Positions 1 through 6,351 are shown, numbered from the stretch's first letter. The stretch is DNA of 6,612 bases from Cellvibrionales bacterium (GCA_003492055.1 DMZE01000259.1:1-6612), one strand, 5' to 3'. Notes: generated from the sequence alone by a model not told the origin. Numbers and translations: made by a program.

Positions 1-1433
1 TGAACCTGGCAGGTATAGCCAAACTCATTGTCATACCAGATATAAAGCACCGCATTTTTGCCATTTACGATAGTCGCCTGAGCATCAAACACACATGCCC
101 GACGTGAACCGACAAAATCTGTCGAGACAACCTCTGGCGAGTTGGTGAAATCAATTTGCTTTCTTAGCGGCGAATGCACCGAAACTTTACGAATATACTC
201 ATTAAGCTCATCAGCGGTGGTTTCGCGCTTAAGCGTTAAATTCAAAATGGCCATTGATACATTAGGCGTAGGTACACGAATGGCATTGCCAGAAAGCTTC
301 CCCATTAGCGTTGGCAACACCTTACCCACCGCTTTCACGGCGCCCGTTTCCGTCAACACCATATTGAGTGCCGCACTGCGACCACGACGATTACCCTTAT
401 GGAAGTTATCGATAAGGTTCTGATCATTAGTATAAGAGTGAACGGTTTCAACATGACCGGATTCAACACCATACTCATCATCTAAGGCCTTAAGTGGCGG
501 TGTAATAGCGTTAGTTGTGCAAGAGGCTGCAGAAATAATGGTATCTGACTCATCCATGATGTTGTCGTTAATGCCAGACACAATGTTTTTCATGTCGCCC
601 TTACCAGGCGCAGTTAGCAGCACCTTACTCACGCCCTTAGACTTAAGATGTAAACCTAGACCATCGAAATCACGCCACATACCCGTGTTATCGACGACCA
701 ATGCATTGTTAATGCCATACTTTGTATAATCAATTTTGTCAGGCTCACTGGCATAGATAACACGAATCTCATTACCATTAGCGACAAAAGAGCAGCGTTC
801 TTCATCGACTCGAACCGTACCATTGAACTGCCCATGGACAGAATCACGCTGTAATAGCGAGGCACGTTTAATTAAGTCATGCTCGCCGCCTTTGCGAACC
901 ACAATGGCACGTAAGCGTAAGTTATCGCCACCACCGGTTTTTTCGATCAGCAAGCGAGCCATTAATCGGCCAATACGACCAAAGCCATAAAGCACGACAT
1001 CTTGCGGTTGCGCTAGCGGCTTCTCATTATTACCGATAAGACCAGCGACCTGCTGCTTAACATAGTCCTCAAGAGACACTCGCTGCCCTTTTGCATCTTT
1101 ATCATCTCCCTCAAAGAAGAAGCGCGCTGCAATTCTGCCAATATCAATATGGGCATGACCGAGATCATGAGCAGCTAAGGCCCTAAGGACGGGGAAGGTT
1201 TCAAACTCGGAGAGCTCGTTAGATTCAATTTGCCTGACCGCTCTATGGTCTTGCATAATTTCAATAACGGAACGATTAACCAATGGATGGCCATAAATAT
1301 ACGTTTTAACATTATTTTTACGATACAACTTACCAACAAGAGGAATCATCCCCTCAGCAAGCGCCTCTCGCTCTTTCCAGTCAGTAAAATAATCGGCTGG
1401 TCGTTGACGCTCATGCTCTTCATAAAGTTTCAT
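1..1433 (-). CDS. gap: Long-form glyceraldehyde-3-phosphate dehydrogenase, C-terminus cut by window edge
   Basis: This enzyme oxidises and phosphorylates glyceraldehyde 3-phosphate to 1,3-bisphosphoglycerate (reversible) in cytosolic glycolysis/gluconeogenesis. 477 complete codons are visible with no stop, and probably only 10-15 residues are missing, because the sequence ends just after the conserved WYDNEFGY motif. Residues 1-145 are an extension absent from the classical ~330-residue enzyme and typical of the ~480-residue form in Vibrio and Pseudomonas relatives. The Rossmann motif GFGRIG lies at 150-155. The catalytic Cys305 sits in SCTTN and the catalytic His332 in HSYT; their 27-residue spacing matches Cys149/His176 of the classical enzyme. 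The phosphate-binding segment RVPTPNVS starts near 386. At the position of the classical NAD-selecting Asp, around residue 181, the sequence reads Arg180-Lys181, which may mean use of NADP (inference). The ATG start is supported by AGAGGG upstream. The family is certain; cofactor preference and physiological direction are not. Confidence 0.97.
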   Translation of the reverse strand, partial: MKLYEEHERQRPADYFTDWKEREALAEGMIPLVGKLYRKNNVKTYIYGHPLVNRSVIEIMQDHRAVRQIESNELSEFETFPVLRALAAHDLGHAHIDIGRIAARFFFEGDDKDAKGQRVSLEDYVKQQVAGLIGNNEKPLAQPQDVVLYGFGRIGRLMARLLIEKTGGGDNLRLRAIVVRKGGEHDLIKRASLLQRDSVHGQFNGTVRVDEERCSFVANGNEIRVIYASEPDKIDYTKYGINNALVVDNTGMWRDFDGLGLHLKSKGVSKVLLTAPGKGDMKNIVSGINDNIMDESDTIISAASCTTNAITPPLKALDDEYGVESGHVETVHSYTNDQNLIDNFHKGNRRGRSAALNMVLTETGAVKAVGKVLPTLMGKLSGNAIRVPTPNVSMAILNLTLKRETTADELNEYIRKVSVHSPLRKQIDFTNSPEVVSTDFVGSRRACVFDAQATIVNGKNAVLYIWYDNEFGYTCQV

Positions 1434-1438
1434 GCAAA

Positions 1439-1444
1439 CCCTCT
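1439..1444 (-). promoter_or_regulatory. Ribosome binding site of GAPDH gene
   Basis: Read on the minus strand, AGAGGG lies 5 bases before the ATG at 1433. It is a good Shine-Dalgarno match and fixes the start of the N-terminally extended GAPDH, so the extension is translated and not an artefact of an over-long open frame. Directly upstream is a perfect AT-only dyad around one central base (TTAATT-G-AATTAA, 1448-1460), which may simply reflect the AT-rich leader. Confidence 0.75.
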
Positions 1445-1626
1445 ATATTAATTGAATTAAATAATTAATAACCACAGAAAAGTTGACCGCAAAAAAAGCG
1501 ATTAGTGCGAGCAAACGCTTATAAAACGGTAATAAATCGTGAAACCATTAAAAGCTATACATTAAAGCATCGATACAGAATGACCGATTCAAATGACTAG
1601 ACGAGAGAAAAGAATTTTTTAATGAC

Positions 1627-1661
1627 TAAGCTCTTAGTTAAAACCGATAACCAAGAGCTTA
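1627..1661 (-). terminator. 14-bp hairpin downstream of the exonuclease gene, possible terminator
   Basis: Minus-strand RNA can form a nine-pair outer stem (TAAGCTCTT with AAGAGCTTA), one G-U pair and four more pairs, closing a 7-base loop. The stem is continuous only in minus-strand RNA; in plus-strand RNA the wobble becomes an A-C mismatch, which favours a role in transcripts coming from the exonuclease gene. It starts about 95 bases after that gene's stop codon. The canonical U-run is missing: the following bases are A-rich, then T-rich (ending TTCTTTTC). It may therefore be a weak or factor-assisted terminator, an RNA-stabilising 3' hairpin, or a DNA operator. Confidence 0.4.
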
Positions 1662-1755
1662 TAGAGGCCGGCAAGAAAAACAAGACGATAAACAATAGAT
1701 GCATGAATAGACCGAATAGGTGACGTAAATAGACCACCTTGATTCGATCGGCTTA

Positions 1756-2523
1756 CTAGTAATCAAAATCCATAATAACGGGTGCATGATCAGAAAAACG
1801 TTCATCACGATAAACCCAAGCAGCCTGAGCCTTATCTTTTAGCCCTGGCGTAATCACATGATAATCCAAACGCCAACCCACATTATTAGCATAGGCCTGC
1901 CCACGATTAGACCACCAAGTATATTCATCGGCATCTTGATTTAATAAACGAAAACCATCGAGATAGCCAACGTCATCATAGAGCGAATCTAACCAAGCGC
2001 GCTCAATGGGCAGAAAGCCTGAGTTTTTACGGTTTGGTCGCCAGTTCTTTAAATCGATCTCTTTATGACAAGTATTCCAGTCGGCACAGATCACGTATTC
2101 ACGACGTTTGCGTCGAAGCGATTCAAAGTGCGGCATTATTTGATCGTGAAACGATAATTTCCTAGCCAAGGCCTCTTCTTTACTCGAACCCGATGGCACA
2201 TACATAGAGACCACACTAATTCCATCAAAGTCAGCTTGTATATAGCGCGCCTGAGAATCACAAGGCTCCCAACCCAAGCCCTTAGTGACCTTGTTAGGCT
2301 TTTGCTTGCAGTAGAGTGCAGTGCCGCTATAGCCTTTTTTGACGGCATCATAGTAATAGCAGTGATAGCCCTCAGGGTAAAATACAGGATCTACCAATTG
2401 CTCTTCTTGAGCTTTAATTTCTTGTAAGCAGACGACATCGGCATCTTGTTTAGCCAGCCATTCAAAGAAACCCTTGCGCTGCGCTGCACGAATCCCGTTA
2501 ACATTAATACTTATAATCCGCAT
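1756..2523 (-). CDS. xth: Exodeoxyribonuclease III / AP endonuclease, Crc-like branch
   Basis: This is a 255-residue member of the exonuclease-endonuclease-phosphatase superfamily. Exonuclease III enzymes cut DNA at abasic sites and digest 3' ends in cytosolic base excision repair, using Mg2+. The whole catalytic set is visible: Asn7 (INVNG), Glu35 (LQEIKA), Tyr108, Asp148 and Asn150 (ADWN), Asp220 (WRLDY), and the Asp245-His246 pair (SDHAP). Length matches the family (~255-270). Several stretches closely resemble Pseudomonas Crc, the catabolite repression protein: RRKRREY at 137-143, KNWR at 159-162, ERAWLD at 174-179 and TPGL at 225-228. Crc has lost catalytic residues; this protein has not, so a nuclease is the better call. 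The ATG start gives the exact family N-terminus MRIISINVNG, although the Shine-Dalgarno is poor: GGAG lies 14 bases away and only AAAGA-like purines are close. It diverges from murI across 106 bp. A Hfq-linked Crc role cannot be excluded. Confidence 0.93.
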   Translation of the reverse strand: MRIISINVNGIRAAQRKGFFEWLAKQDADVVCLQEIKAQEEQLVDPVFYPEGYHCYYYDAVKKGYSGTALYCKQKPNKVTKGLGWEPCDSQARYIQADFDGISVVSMYVPSGSSKEEALARKLSFHDQIMPHFESLRRKRREYVICADWNTCHKEIDLKNWRPNRKNSGFLPIERAWLDSLYDDVGYLDGFRLLNQDADEYTWWSNRGQAYANNVGWRLDYHVITPGLKDKAQAAWVYRDERFSDHAPVIMDFDY

Positions 2524-2629
2524 TCTTTTTCTTTACACTCCATAAAAAGGCGATACAAATAAATAGATGAGCTGTTCTCGCCTTAGAAAACAGTCAATTT
2601 AAATAACATTACAACGAAAGGTTTAACAC
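2524..2629. promoter_or_regulatory. Divergent intergenic region xth/murI with inverted repeat
   Basis: The 106 bp between the two divergent start codons must carry the promoters or leaders of both genes. A perfect 7-bp inverted repeat, AAGGCGA (2547-2553) and TCGCCTT (2578-2584), encloses 24 bases. A shorter CTGTT/AACAG pair (2572-2576 and 2589-2593) overlaps its right arm. No hexamer pair close to the sigma-70 consensus with 16-18 bp spacing was found on either strand. The repeat could be an operator site shared by both genes, but short inverted repeats arise by chance and no known regulator is recognised. Confidence 0.3.
2616..2621 (+). promoter_or_regulatory. Ribosome binding site deciding the murI GTG start
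   Basis: GAAAGG is followed by 8 bases and then GTG at 2630. There is no ATG between this site and the conserved FDSGVGG motif, so the purine-rich site and its spacing make the GTG the most plausible start. Confidence 0.7.
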
Positions 2630-3493
2630 GTGCAAGCTCAGCAGCCACAATCAAACATAACCAAAAGGCCTCGCGTTCTGGTATTTGATTCTGGCGTTGG
2701 CGGTTTGAGTATTAGTCGCGAGATTATAGCCCGTACAGAGGCCATTGAACTGCACTACCTTTCAGATAATGCGGCATTCCCTTACGGTGAAAAAAGCACC
2801 GAGGAATTAATTAATAGAGCCAGTCGCGTTTTATTATCGGCCTGCGAGCAATTACAGCCAAACATTGTGGTCATTGCCTGTAATACAGCAAGTACCGCGA
2901 TACTCCCAAGCCTACGAACACAGCTTGCAATACCGGTTGTTGGCGTTGTGCCCGCCATTAAAAGCGCTGCCAAAGTCAGTAAAAGCCAAACTATTGCTTT
3001 ATTAGCTACGCCTGGCACCGTTAACCGAAATTATACCCAGCAACTCATTAACGAGCATGCGGCCAATCACCAAGTAATTTGTCTCGGCAGTAGTCAGCTC
3101 GTTAAGCATATAGAGGCCCATATTCATGGGCAGACAATCGATAGCGAATATTTATTGAACGTTGTAGAGCAGCTAACAGAACAAGTAGGCGGCGAAAATA
3201 TTGACACCGTGGTGCTGGGCTGCACACACTTCCCACTTATCAGCGAGTACTTCAAAGCCATTAAACCCAATTGGCAATGGATAGACTCAGGTGCCGCTAT
3301 TGCTGAACGTGTCCACACTTTACTGAATATGCCTATCACTAATAAAGATACGCGTCATACGGCCTTAACTAAAATTGAACACCAGCTATGGTTAACCCAA
3401 GCCAGTGCTCAACAATCGACACTCGACAGCTTTATAGCCAACTATATTGCTGATCACAGCTTTAGCGCCAGCCGTATTTTAACTATCGATTAA
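2630..3493 (+). CDS. murI: Glutamate racemase
   Basis: MurI converts L-glutamate to D-glutamate in the cytosol. D-glutamate is then added to the peptidoglycan stem peptide by MurD, so the enzyme is normally essential. The 287-residue length is at the upper normal range, with about 14 extra residues ahead of the core. The cofactor-independent two-cysteine mechanism is fully represented: Asp20-Ser21 in FDSGVGGLS, the first catalytic Cys84 in ACNTAS, and the second catalytic Cys198 with His200 in GCTHFPL. The substrate-binding stretch PYGEKS lies at 51-56. Translation begins at GTG behind a GAAAGG site. It is the only plus-strand gene here, transcribed away from xth. Its last 11 bases overlap the end of the opposing AsmA-like gene, so the two transcripts run into each other and no terminator separates them. 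Nothing is missing from the active site; the assignment is secure. Confidence 0.98.
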   Translation: MQAQQPQSNITKRPRVLVFDSGVGGLSISREIIARTEAIELHYLSDNAAFPYGEKSTEELINRASRVLLSACEQLQPNIVVIACNTASTAILPSLRTQLAIPVVGVVPAIKSAAKVSKSQTIALLATPGTVNRNYTQQLINEHAANHQVICLGSSQLVKHIEAHIHGQTIDSEYLLNVVEQLTEQVGGENIDTVVLGCTHFPLISEYFKAIKPNWQWIDSGAAIAERVHTLLNMPITNKDTRHTALTKIEHQLWLTQASAQQSTLDSFIANYIADHSFSASRILTID

Positions 3494-4250
3494 ACAAACC
3501 TTTTAACGCCTCTTTATATTGGCCGGCTTTATCACCCAAAGCCTTTTTTAATGCTTTATCAATCTGCTCGTCAATGACTTGGCTCTGTATCTCTGCAATA
3601 ACTTTTTTCATTAGTGGCTGCATCACAGATTGCGCGGCAGATTCAATAGTGACGCCCTCTTCTGGCGTACCTATTTCTTGCAAGACTATATTCGGCACAT
3701 CTAGCGAATCTTCACCAAACTGCTGAGATTTAACAACGGCCTTTGCGTCTGTGAATTCAAACAAAGCAATCGCTATGTTGGGGGCCGATGAAGACGCATC
3801 CGATTCAGCACTCGCCGCTTCAGACGCTTCGGATTCAGTAGAAGCTCCCGAAGCCATCTTATCTTTAATTACTTGCAAGTTAGTTGTTGTACCCACCTGC
3901 TCAGCAAAGACCTGCGCGCCATCAATCGCTATGCGCTTAATAATAACAACGGGCTTTATTAAAGACATTAAGTCTAACTCAACATCAATTCGCTTAAGCT
4001 CAAAGGCATTGCTCTCACTAAAGCCCTCAGGGTTACCAATATGCAAATCGCTAATCGACGCACTTCCATCAAGAAAATGAATAGCAACATCCGAAACGGA
4101 TACAGGAACACCCACGACAGAGGCGCCATGATCATTAATCCCGCTCTTTATAATGCTGCCCAGATTATTAGCCACTACAACAACCGCAATAACAGCAATA
4201 ACTACCAGCAAACCAATAAAGCCTAATAAGCCTTTTACAATCTTAGCCAC
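3483..4250 (-). CDS. Membrane-anchored AsmA/DUF748-like envelope protein
   Basis: A 255-residue protein with a short basic N-terminus (MAKIVKG), one strongly hydrophobic helix at about residues 8-27, and a hydrophilic remainder. The topology suggests an inner-membrane anchor with the body in the periplasm. Residues 45-125 have a pattern seen in AsmA/DUF748-type proteins, which have been linked to outer-membrane assembly and lipid transport: GVPV at 47-50, a SISDLHIGNPEGF stretch at 65-77, alternating beta-strand-like hydrophobics, and a TTTNL segment near 121-125. A low-complexity Ser/Ala/Glu/Asp linker covers about 134-157. The C-terminal part (about 200-255) is predicted helical, Lys- and Gln-rich, and ends GLFNR. 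It is far shorter than true AsmA (over 600 residues), so it is a small relative at most. The GTG start has an excellent AAAGGAG site 6 bases upstream. It may be cotranscribed with the receiver-TPR gene 190 bp upstream. The gene is clear; the function is inferred and uncertain. Confidence 0.8.
   Translation of the reverse strand: MAKIVKGLLGFIGLLVVIAVIAVVVVANNLGSIIKSGINDHGASVVGVPVSVSDVAIHFLDGSASISDLHIGNPEGFSESNAFELKRIDVELDLMSLIKPVVIIKRIAIDGAQVFAEQVGTTTNLQVIKDKMASGASTESEASEAASAESDASSSAPNIAIALFEFTDAKAVVKSQQFGEDSLDVPNIVLQEIGTPEEGVTIESAAQSVMQPLMKKVIAEIQSQVIDEQIDKALKKALGDKAGQYKEALKGLFNR
3793..3838. repeat. Imperfect 30-bp-period duplication in the acidic linker
   Basis: On the plus strand, 3793-3808 (GACGCATCCGATTCAG) and 3823-3838 (GACGCTTCGGATTCAG) match at 14 of 16 bases, 30 bp apart. 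In the minus-strand AsmA-like protein this gives two neighbouring 10-residue units, STESEASEAA (137-146) and SAESDASSSA (147-156). The in-frame period suggests the linker grew by duplication. Confidence 0.65.
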
Positions 4251-4256
4251 GATATT

Positions 4257-4263
4257 CTCCTTT
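4257..4263 (-). promoter_or_regulatory. Strong ribosome binding site for the AsmA-like gene
   Basis: Minus-strand AAAGGAG is followed by a 6-base spacer and the GTG at 4250. This near-perfect Shine-Dalgarno decides the GTG start and implies efficient translation despite the non-ATG codon. The 190-bp stretch upstream to 4440 is AT-rich and shows no clear promoter or terminator. Confidence 0.8.
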
Positions 4264-4440
4264 TATTTATAGCAATAAAAACATACAGGCGAGCAGAATG
4301 AAATACACGCCAGAAACTGAAGCCAGCGTATTACTATCGGGCGATAAATTAAAGGTTAAAAGTGAATATAATAAAGGGACAATGTAAATCTTAAGACGAG
4401 ATTGTAAACATTAGCCTTAATTCTTAACCAGCATGAGCAG

Positions 4441-6090
4441 CTATGCGGCATCCTGAAGCTGCTGCATTTCGGAGGCCAATGATTGATAACGTTGATAAGC
4501 TTTATGTACCGAGGGTAGCGACTCTAAAGAGGCGATTAACGACGCTGCTTCATCAACCATTTCGAGGCTCTCGGCGGCACCCGCATTAGTGGTATTAACG
4601 CATTGCATAATGGCTAACAATAAATTCAACTTCAGCTCGACATTATTGGGGTAATGGTTAACGGCCATGCGAAAATGAGCAACTGCCTCATCAAAGTTAT
4701 CAGTCTCAAATAGCACTTTACCTTCGGCGTTAATTTTGCTGGCGTTCTCTTTCGCCTTTGTACTTATGGGTTGATCTGCCATAGCATCAATCTTTGCTAG
4801 TAATAAATTATCTTCGGCAAACCGTTCAGCTAAATCTTCTAGCACTTCACGACCCTGATTCGGCTTATCAATAGCCAAAAGAGCCGCTGCCATATCAAGC
4901 CCTAAGCCCGGCAAGATATTTTCTTCTTCACGGTATTTAGCAAATAACTTTTGCGCATGTTCTATGGCCATATCAATCTCACCTTGCTGGGCTAAGGTCT
5001 TCGCCTCAATAAGGTCAGCCTGCAGAATAACTTGCGCTTCGTTGCCATACTTCTTTTTAATTCGATGACAAACGGTATAACACTCCTTAAAGGTATCGCT
5101 ATTACCCGATATCTGCTGCTTTTCTTTATCTAATAAGCAGCGCACTAAACCTAAAGAGTGTTCATGTGAATCGTGACAAGAGTTCACTCCAAGTTTAATC
5201 ACTCGCCTATAGGCTTTTTCTGCGGCTAAGTAATCATTATTCGCTGAGGCAACCTCGGCTAAGTTAATTTGTCTTAAAATGCCATACGGCGAAGAAACCG
5301 TTGCTCGCTCTAAAATAGCTTGAGCGACTCCATTTCGACCAAGAGCAAGCTCGGCCTCGGCAAGACAATCAAATACTTGTAGGCTTTCAGTGCCGTGATC
5401 AATCAATTCAGAGAGTACATGAATAGCAGAGGTCCACTTTTGTAAGCCGATTAATGCTCGTGCACAGCCAATACATGCCCACTCTTGGCGACGACGCTCC
5501 ATAACATCATGATAAAGCTTATGAGCTTTATCAAATTGTGCGGACTGCAAAAGTGCCTGACCCTGTAATTTCTGTGCCGCGACACGATAGCGTCGATCAC
5601 GATTAACCAAAACCTCTGCATGCTCTGCCGCGGCTTCATAATCGCTCTCATCTAAAGCTTCATAAACATTAGAGAAAAACTGTTTTTCTAGCATCAGGTT
5701 ATCAAGCCGAGCCTGAAGCAGAAGAGGATTAAAGGGCTTAATTAAATAATCATCTGGCTTATATTCCAGAGCGCCAAACACCATAGATCTTGTGACTTCT
5801 GCGGTAACAAGAATATAAATGGCTTGGTGATTTAGAGACTGAGTGAAACGGAGCTCTTCAAGAATCTGTTGACCGTTTTTTCCTTTACCTAGGCTGTAAT
5901 CGCAAATAATTATGTCATATTGATTTTCGCGACAGCGAGCCATGGCATCACCGCCATCATTAGCTACATCAACCGTCTCCACACCAAAGCTACGTAGCAT
6001 CCGACGAATGGAGGCCCGCATATCGGGAAACTCATCGACGACCAGCGCACGCTTATTGCTGTAAAGTTTAATTAAATCTAATTTTTGCAT
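4441..6090 (-). CDS. Response-regulator receiver domain fused to TPR array
   Basis: A 549-residue cytoplasmic protein. Residues 12-130 are a CheY-type receiver with the complete phosphorylation site: acidic pair Asp19-Glu20, phospho-acceptor Asp64 (ICDYSLG), Thr96 (VTAE) and Lys118-Pro119 (LIKPF). The GKNGQQILEELR stretch after the acceptor resembles a known gammaproteobacterial receiver-TPR family. From about 140 to the end the protein is helical with degenerate tetratricopeptide repeats; the clearest is at about 451-490 (EGKVLFETDNFDEAVAHF), others lie near 175-200 and 275-310. There is no DNA-binding, GGDEF, EAL or kinase domain, so output is probably protein-protein contact controlled by phosphorylation. 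No partner kinase lies in the window. I chose ATG 6090 because the frame upstream opens only with TTG at 6237 and would add 49 residues resembling no domain, whereas MQKLDLIKLYSNKRALVVD is a natural receiver start. The Shine-Dalgarno is weak (AAGGCG 14 bases away). Partner and process are unknown. Confidence 0.93.
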   Translation of the reverse strand: MQKLDLIKLYSNKRALVVDEFPDMRASIRRMLRSFGVETVDVANDGGDAMARCRENQYDIIICDYSLGKGKNGQQILEELRFTQSLNHQAIYILVTAEVTRSMVFGALEYKPDDYLIKPFNPLLLQARLDNLMLEKQFFSNVYEALDESDYEAAAEHAEVLVNRDRRYRVAAQKLQGQALLQSAQFDKAHKLYHDVMERRRQEWACIGCARALIGLQKWTSAIHVLSELIDHGTESLQVFDCLAEAELALGRNGVAQAILERATVSSPYGILRQINLAEVASANNDYLAAEKAYRRVIKLGVNSCHDSHEHSLGLVRCLLDKEKQQISGNSDTFKECYTVCHRIKKKYGNEAQVILQADLIEAKTLAQQGEIDMAIEHAQKLFAKYREEENILPGLGLDMAAALLAIDKPNQGREVLEDLAERFAEDNLLLAKIDAMADQPISTKAKENASKINAEGKVLFETDNFDEAVAHFRMAVNHYPNNVELKLNLLLAIMQCVNTTNAGAAESLEMVDEAASLIASLESLPSVHKAYQRYQSLASEMQQLQDAA

Positions 6091-6351
6091 TACTAAAGTG
6101 AAAACGCCTTTATTATTTTTTATGCCAAACTTCGAGACAGACTGCTTTTTATGGATTGCTTGAACTATAAAAGTATAGACTGACGAAAAAGTTATGCTGC
6201 GATAAAAAACACAATTTGTGACGTAATTTGCGAGCAATGAAGATATAGCTAAAGTGTTAGATTTGTTATCTTGCTTGAGCGTTTAGCTGAATGCACAAAG
6301 AAGAGCTGCTTAAGTACACTGGCGGGACATTAGATGTGTCTAATAAGTTAC
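6091..6351. other. Intergenic region between FimV-like and receiver-TPR genes
   Basis: This 261-bp AT-rich stretch separates two minus-strand genes. It holds the palindrome at 6210-6220 and a TATACT -10-like hexamer at 6172-6177. Next to the FimV-like stop is only a small inverted repeat (TTAGA/TCTAA with a 4-base loop), too weak to call a terminator. The receiver-TPR frame stays open back to a TTG at 6237, but this part reads like untranslated leader. No RNA gene or other protein gene was found. Confidence 0.5.
6210..6220. promoter_or_regulatory. Perfect small dyad upstream of receiver-TPR gene
   Basis: CACAA-T-TTGTG is a perfect 5+1+5 palindrome about 120 bp before the ATG at 6090. A minus-strand TATACT hexamer (6172-6177, five of six to the -10 consensus) lies between it and the gene, but no matching -35 box is found at 16-18 bp. 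The arrangement would suit a regulator site near a promoter that depends on an activator. It is short enough to be chance. Confidence 0.25.

Larger units (their letters stand above)
1434..1755. other. Intergenic spacer between exonuclease gene and GAPDH gene
   Basis: This 322-bp spacer separates two minus-strand genes. From the exonuclease end it holds a copy of AATAGACC at 1728-1735 and another at 1706-1713 (22-bp period), then the hairpin at 1627-1661. Nearer GAPDH, on the minus strand, there is a TATAAG -10-like hexamer at 1518-1523 with no good -35 partner. A 5-bp inverted repeat (arms 1516-1520 and 1496-1500, loop 15) runs into seven T residues at 1491-1497. The GAPDH leader and its ribosome binding site follow. 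The spacer is AT-rich. I see no tRNA, no convincing protein gene and no riboswitch I recognise. Its length suggests GAPDH has its own promoter, but I cannot place that promoter confidently. Confidence 0.6.

Noticed and set aside
142..423. Plus-strand open frame across the GAPDH gene
   Set aside because: It is a shadow of the minus-strand GAPDH coding region, which carries the conserved catalytic motifs. The same reason excludes the other plus-strand frames at 517-729 and 1230-1451.
3751..4226. Plus-strand open frames opposite the AsmA-like gene
   Set aside because: They have no homology I recognise and mirror the codon pattern of the minus-strand gene, which has a strong ribosome binding site and a clear membrane anchor.
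4264..4280. Minus-strand extended -10-like element (TGC-TATAAA) just before the AsmA-like gene
   Set aside because: Transcription would begin within or after the AAAGGAG ribosome binding site, removing the signal that the GTG start needs; there is also no -35 box.
4298..4387. Plus-strand 29-codon frame (ATG to TAA) with a GGCGAG-like site upstream
   Set aside because: Very short, no recognisable features, opposite in direction to both neighbours, and expected by chance in AT-rich intergenic DNA.
4380..4418. Imperfect inverted repeat after the receiver-TPR stop codon, considered as a terminator
   Set aside because: Two 5-bp stems are split by an uneven internal loop and there is no U-run; too weak to call.
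6091..6237. Upstream extension of the receiver-TPR frame to a TTG codon, adding 49 residues
   Set aside because: No Shine-Dalgarno, a rare start codon, no recognisable domain or signal peptide in the extra residues, and ATG 6090 places the receiver domain at the expected distance from the N-terminus.
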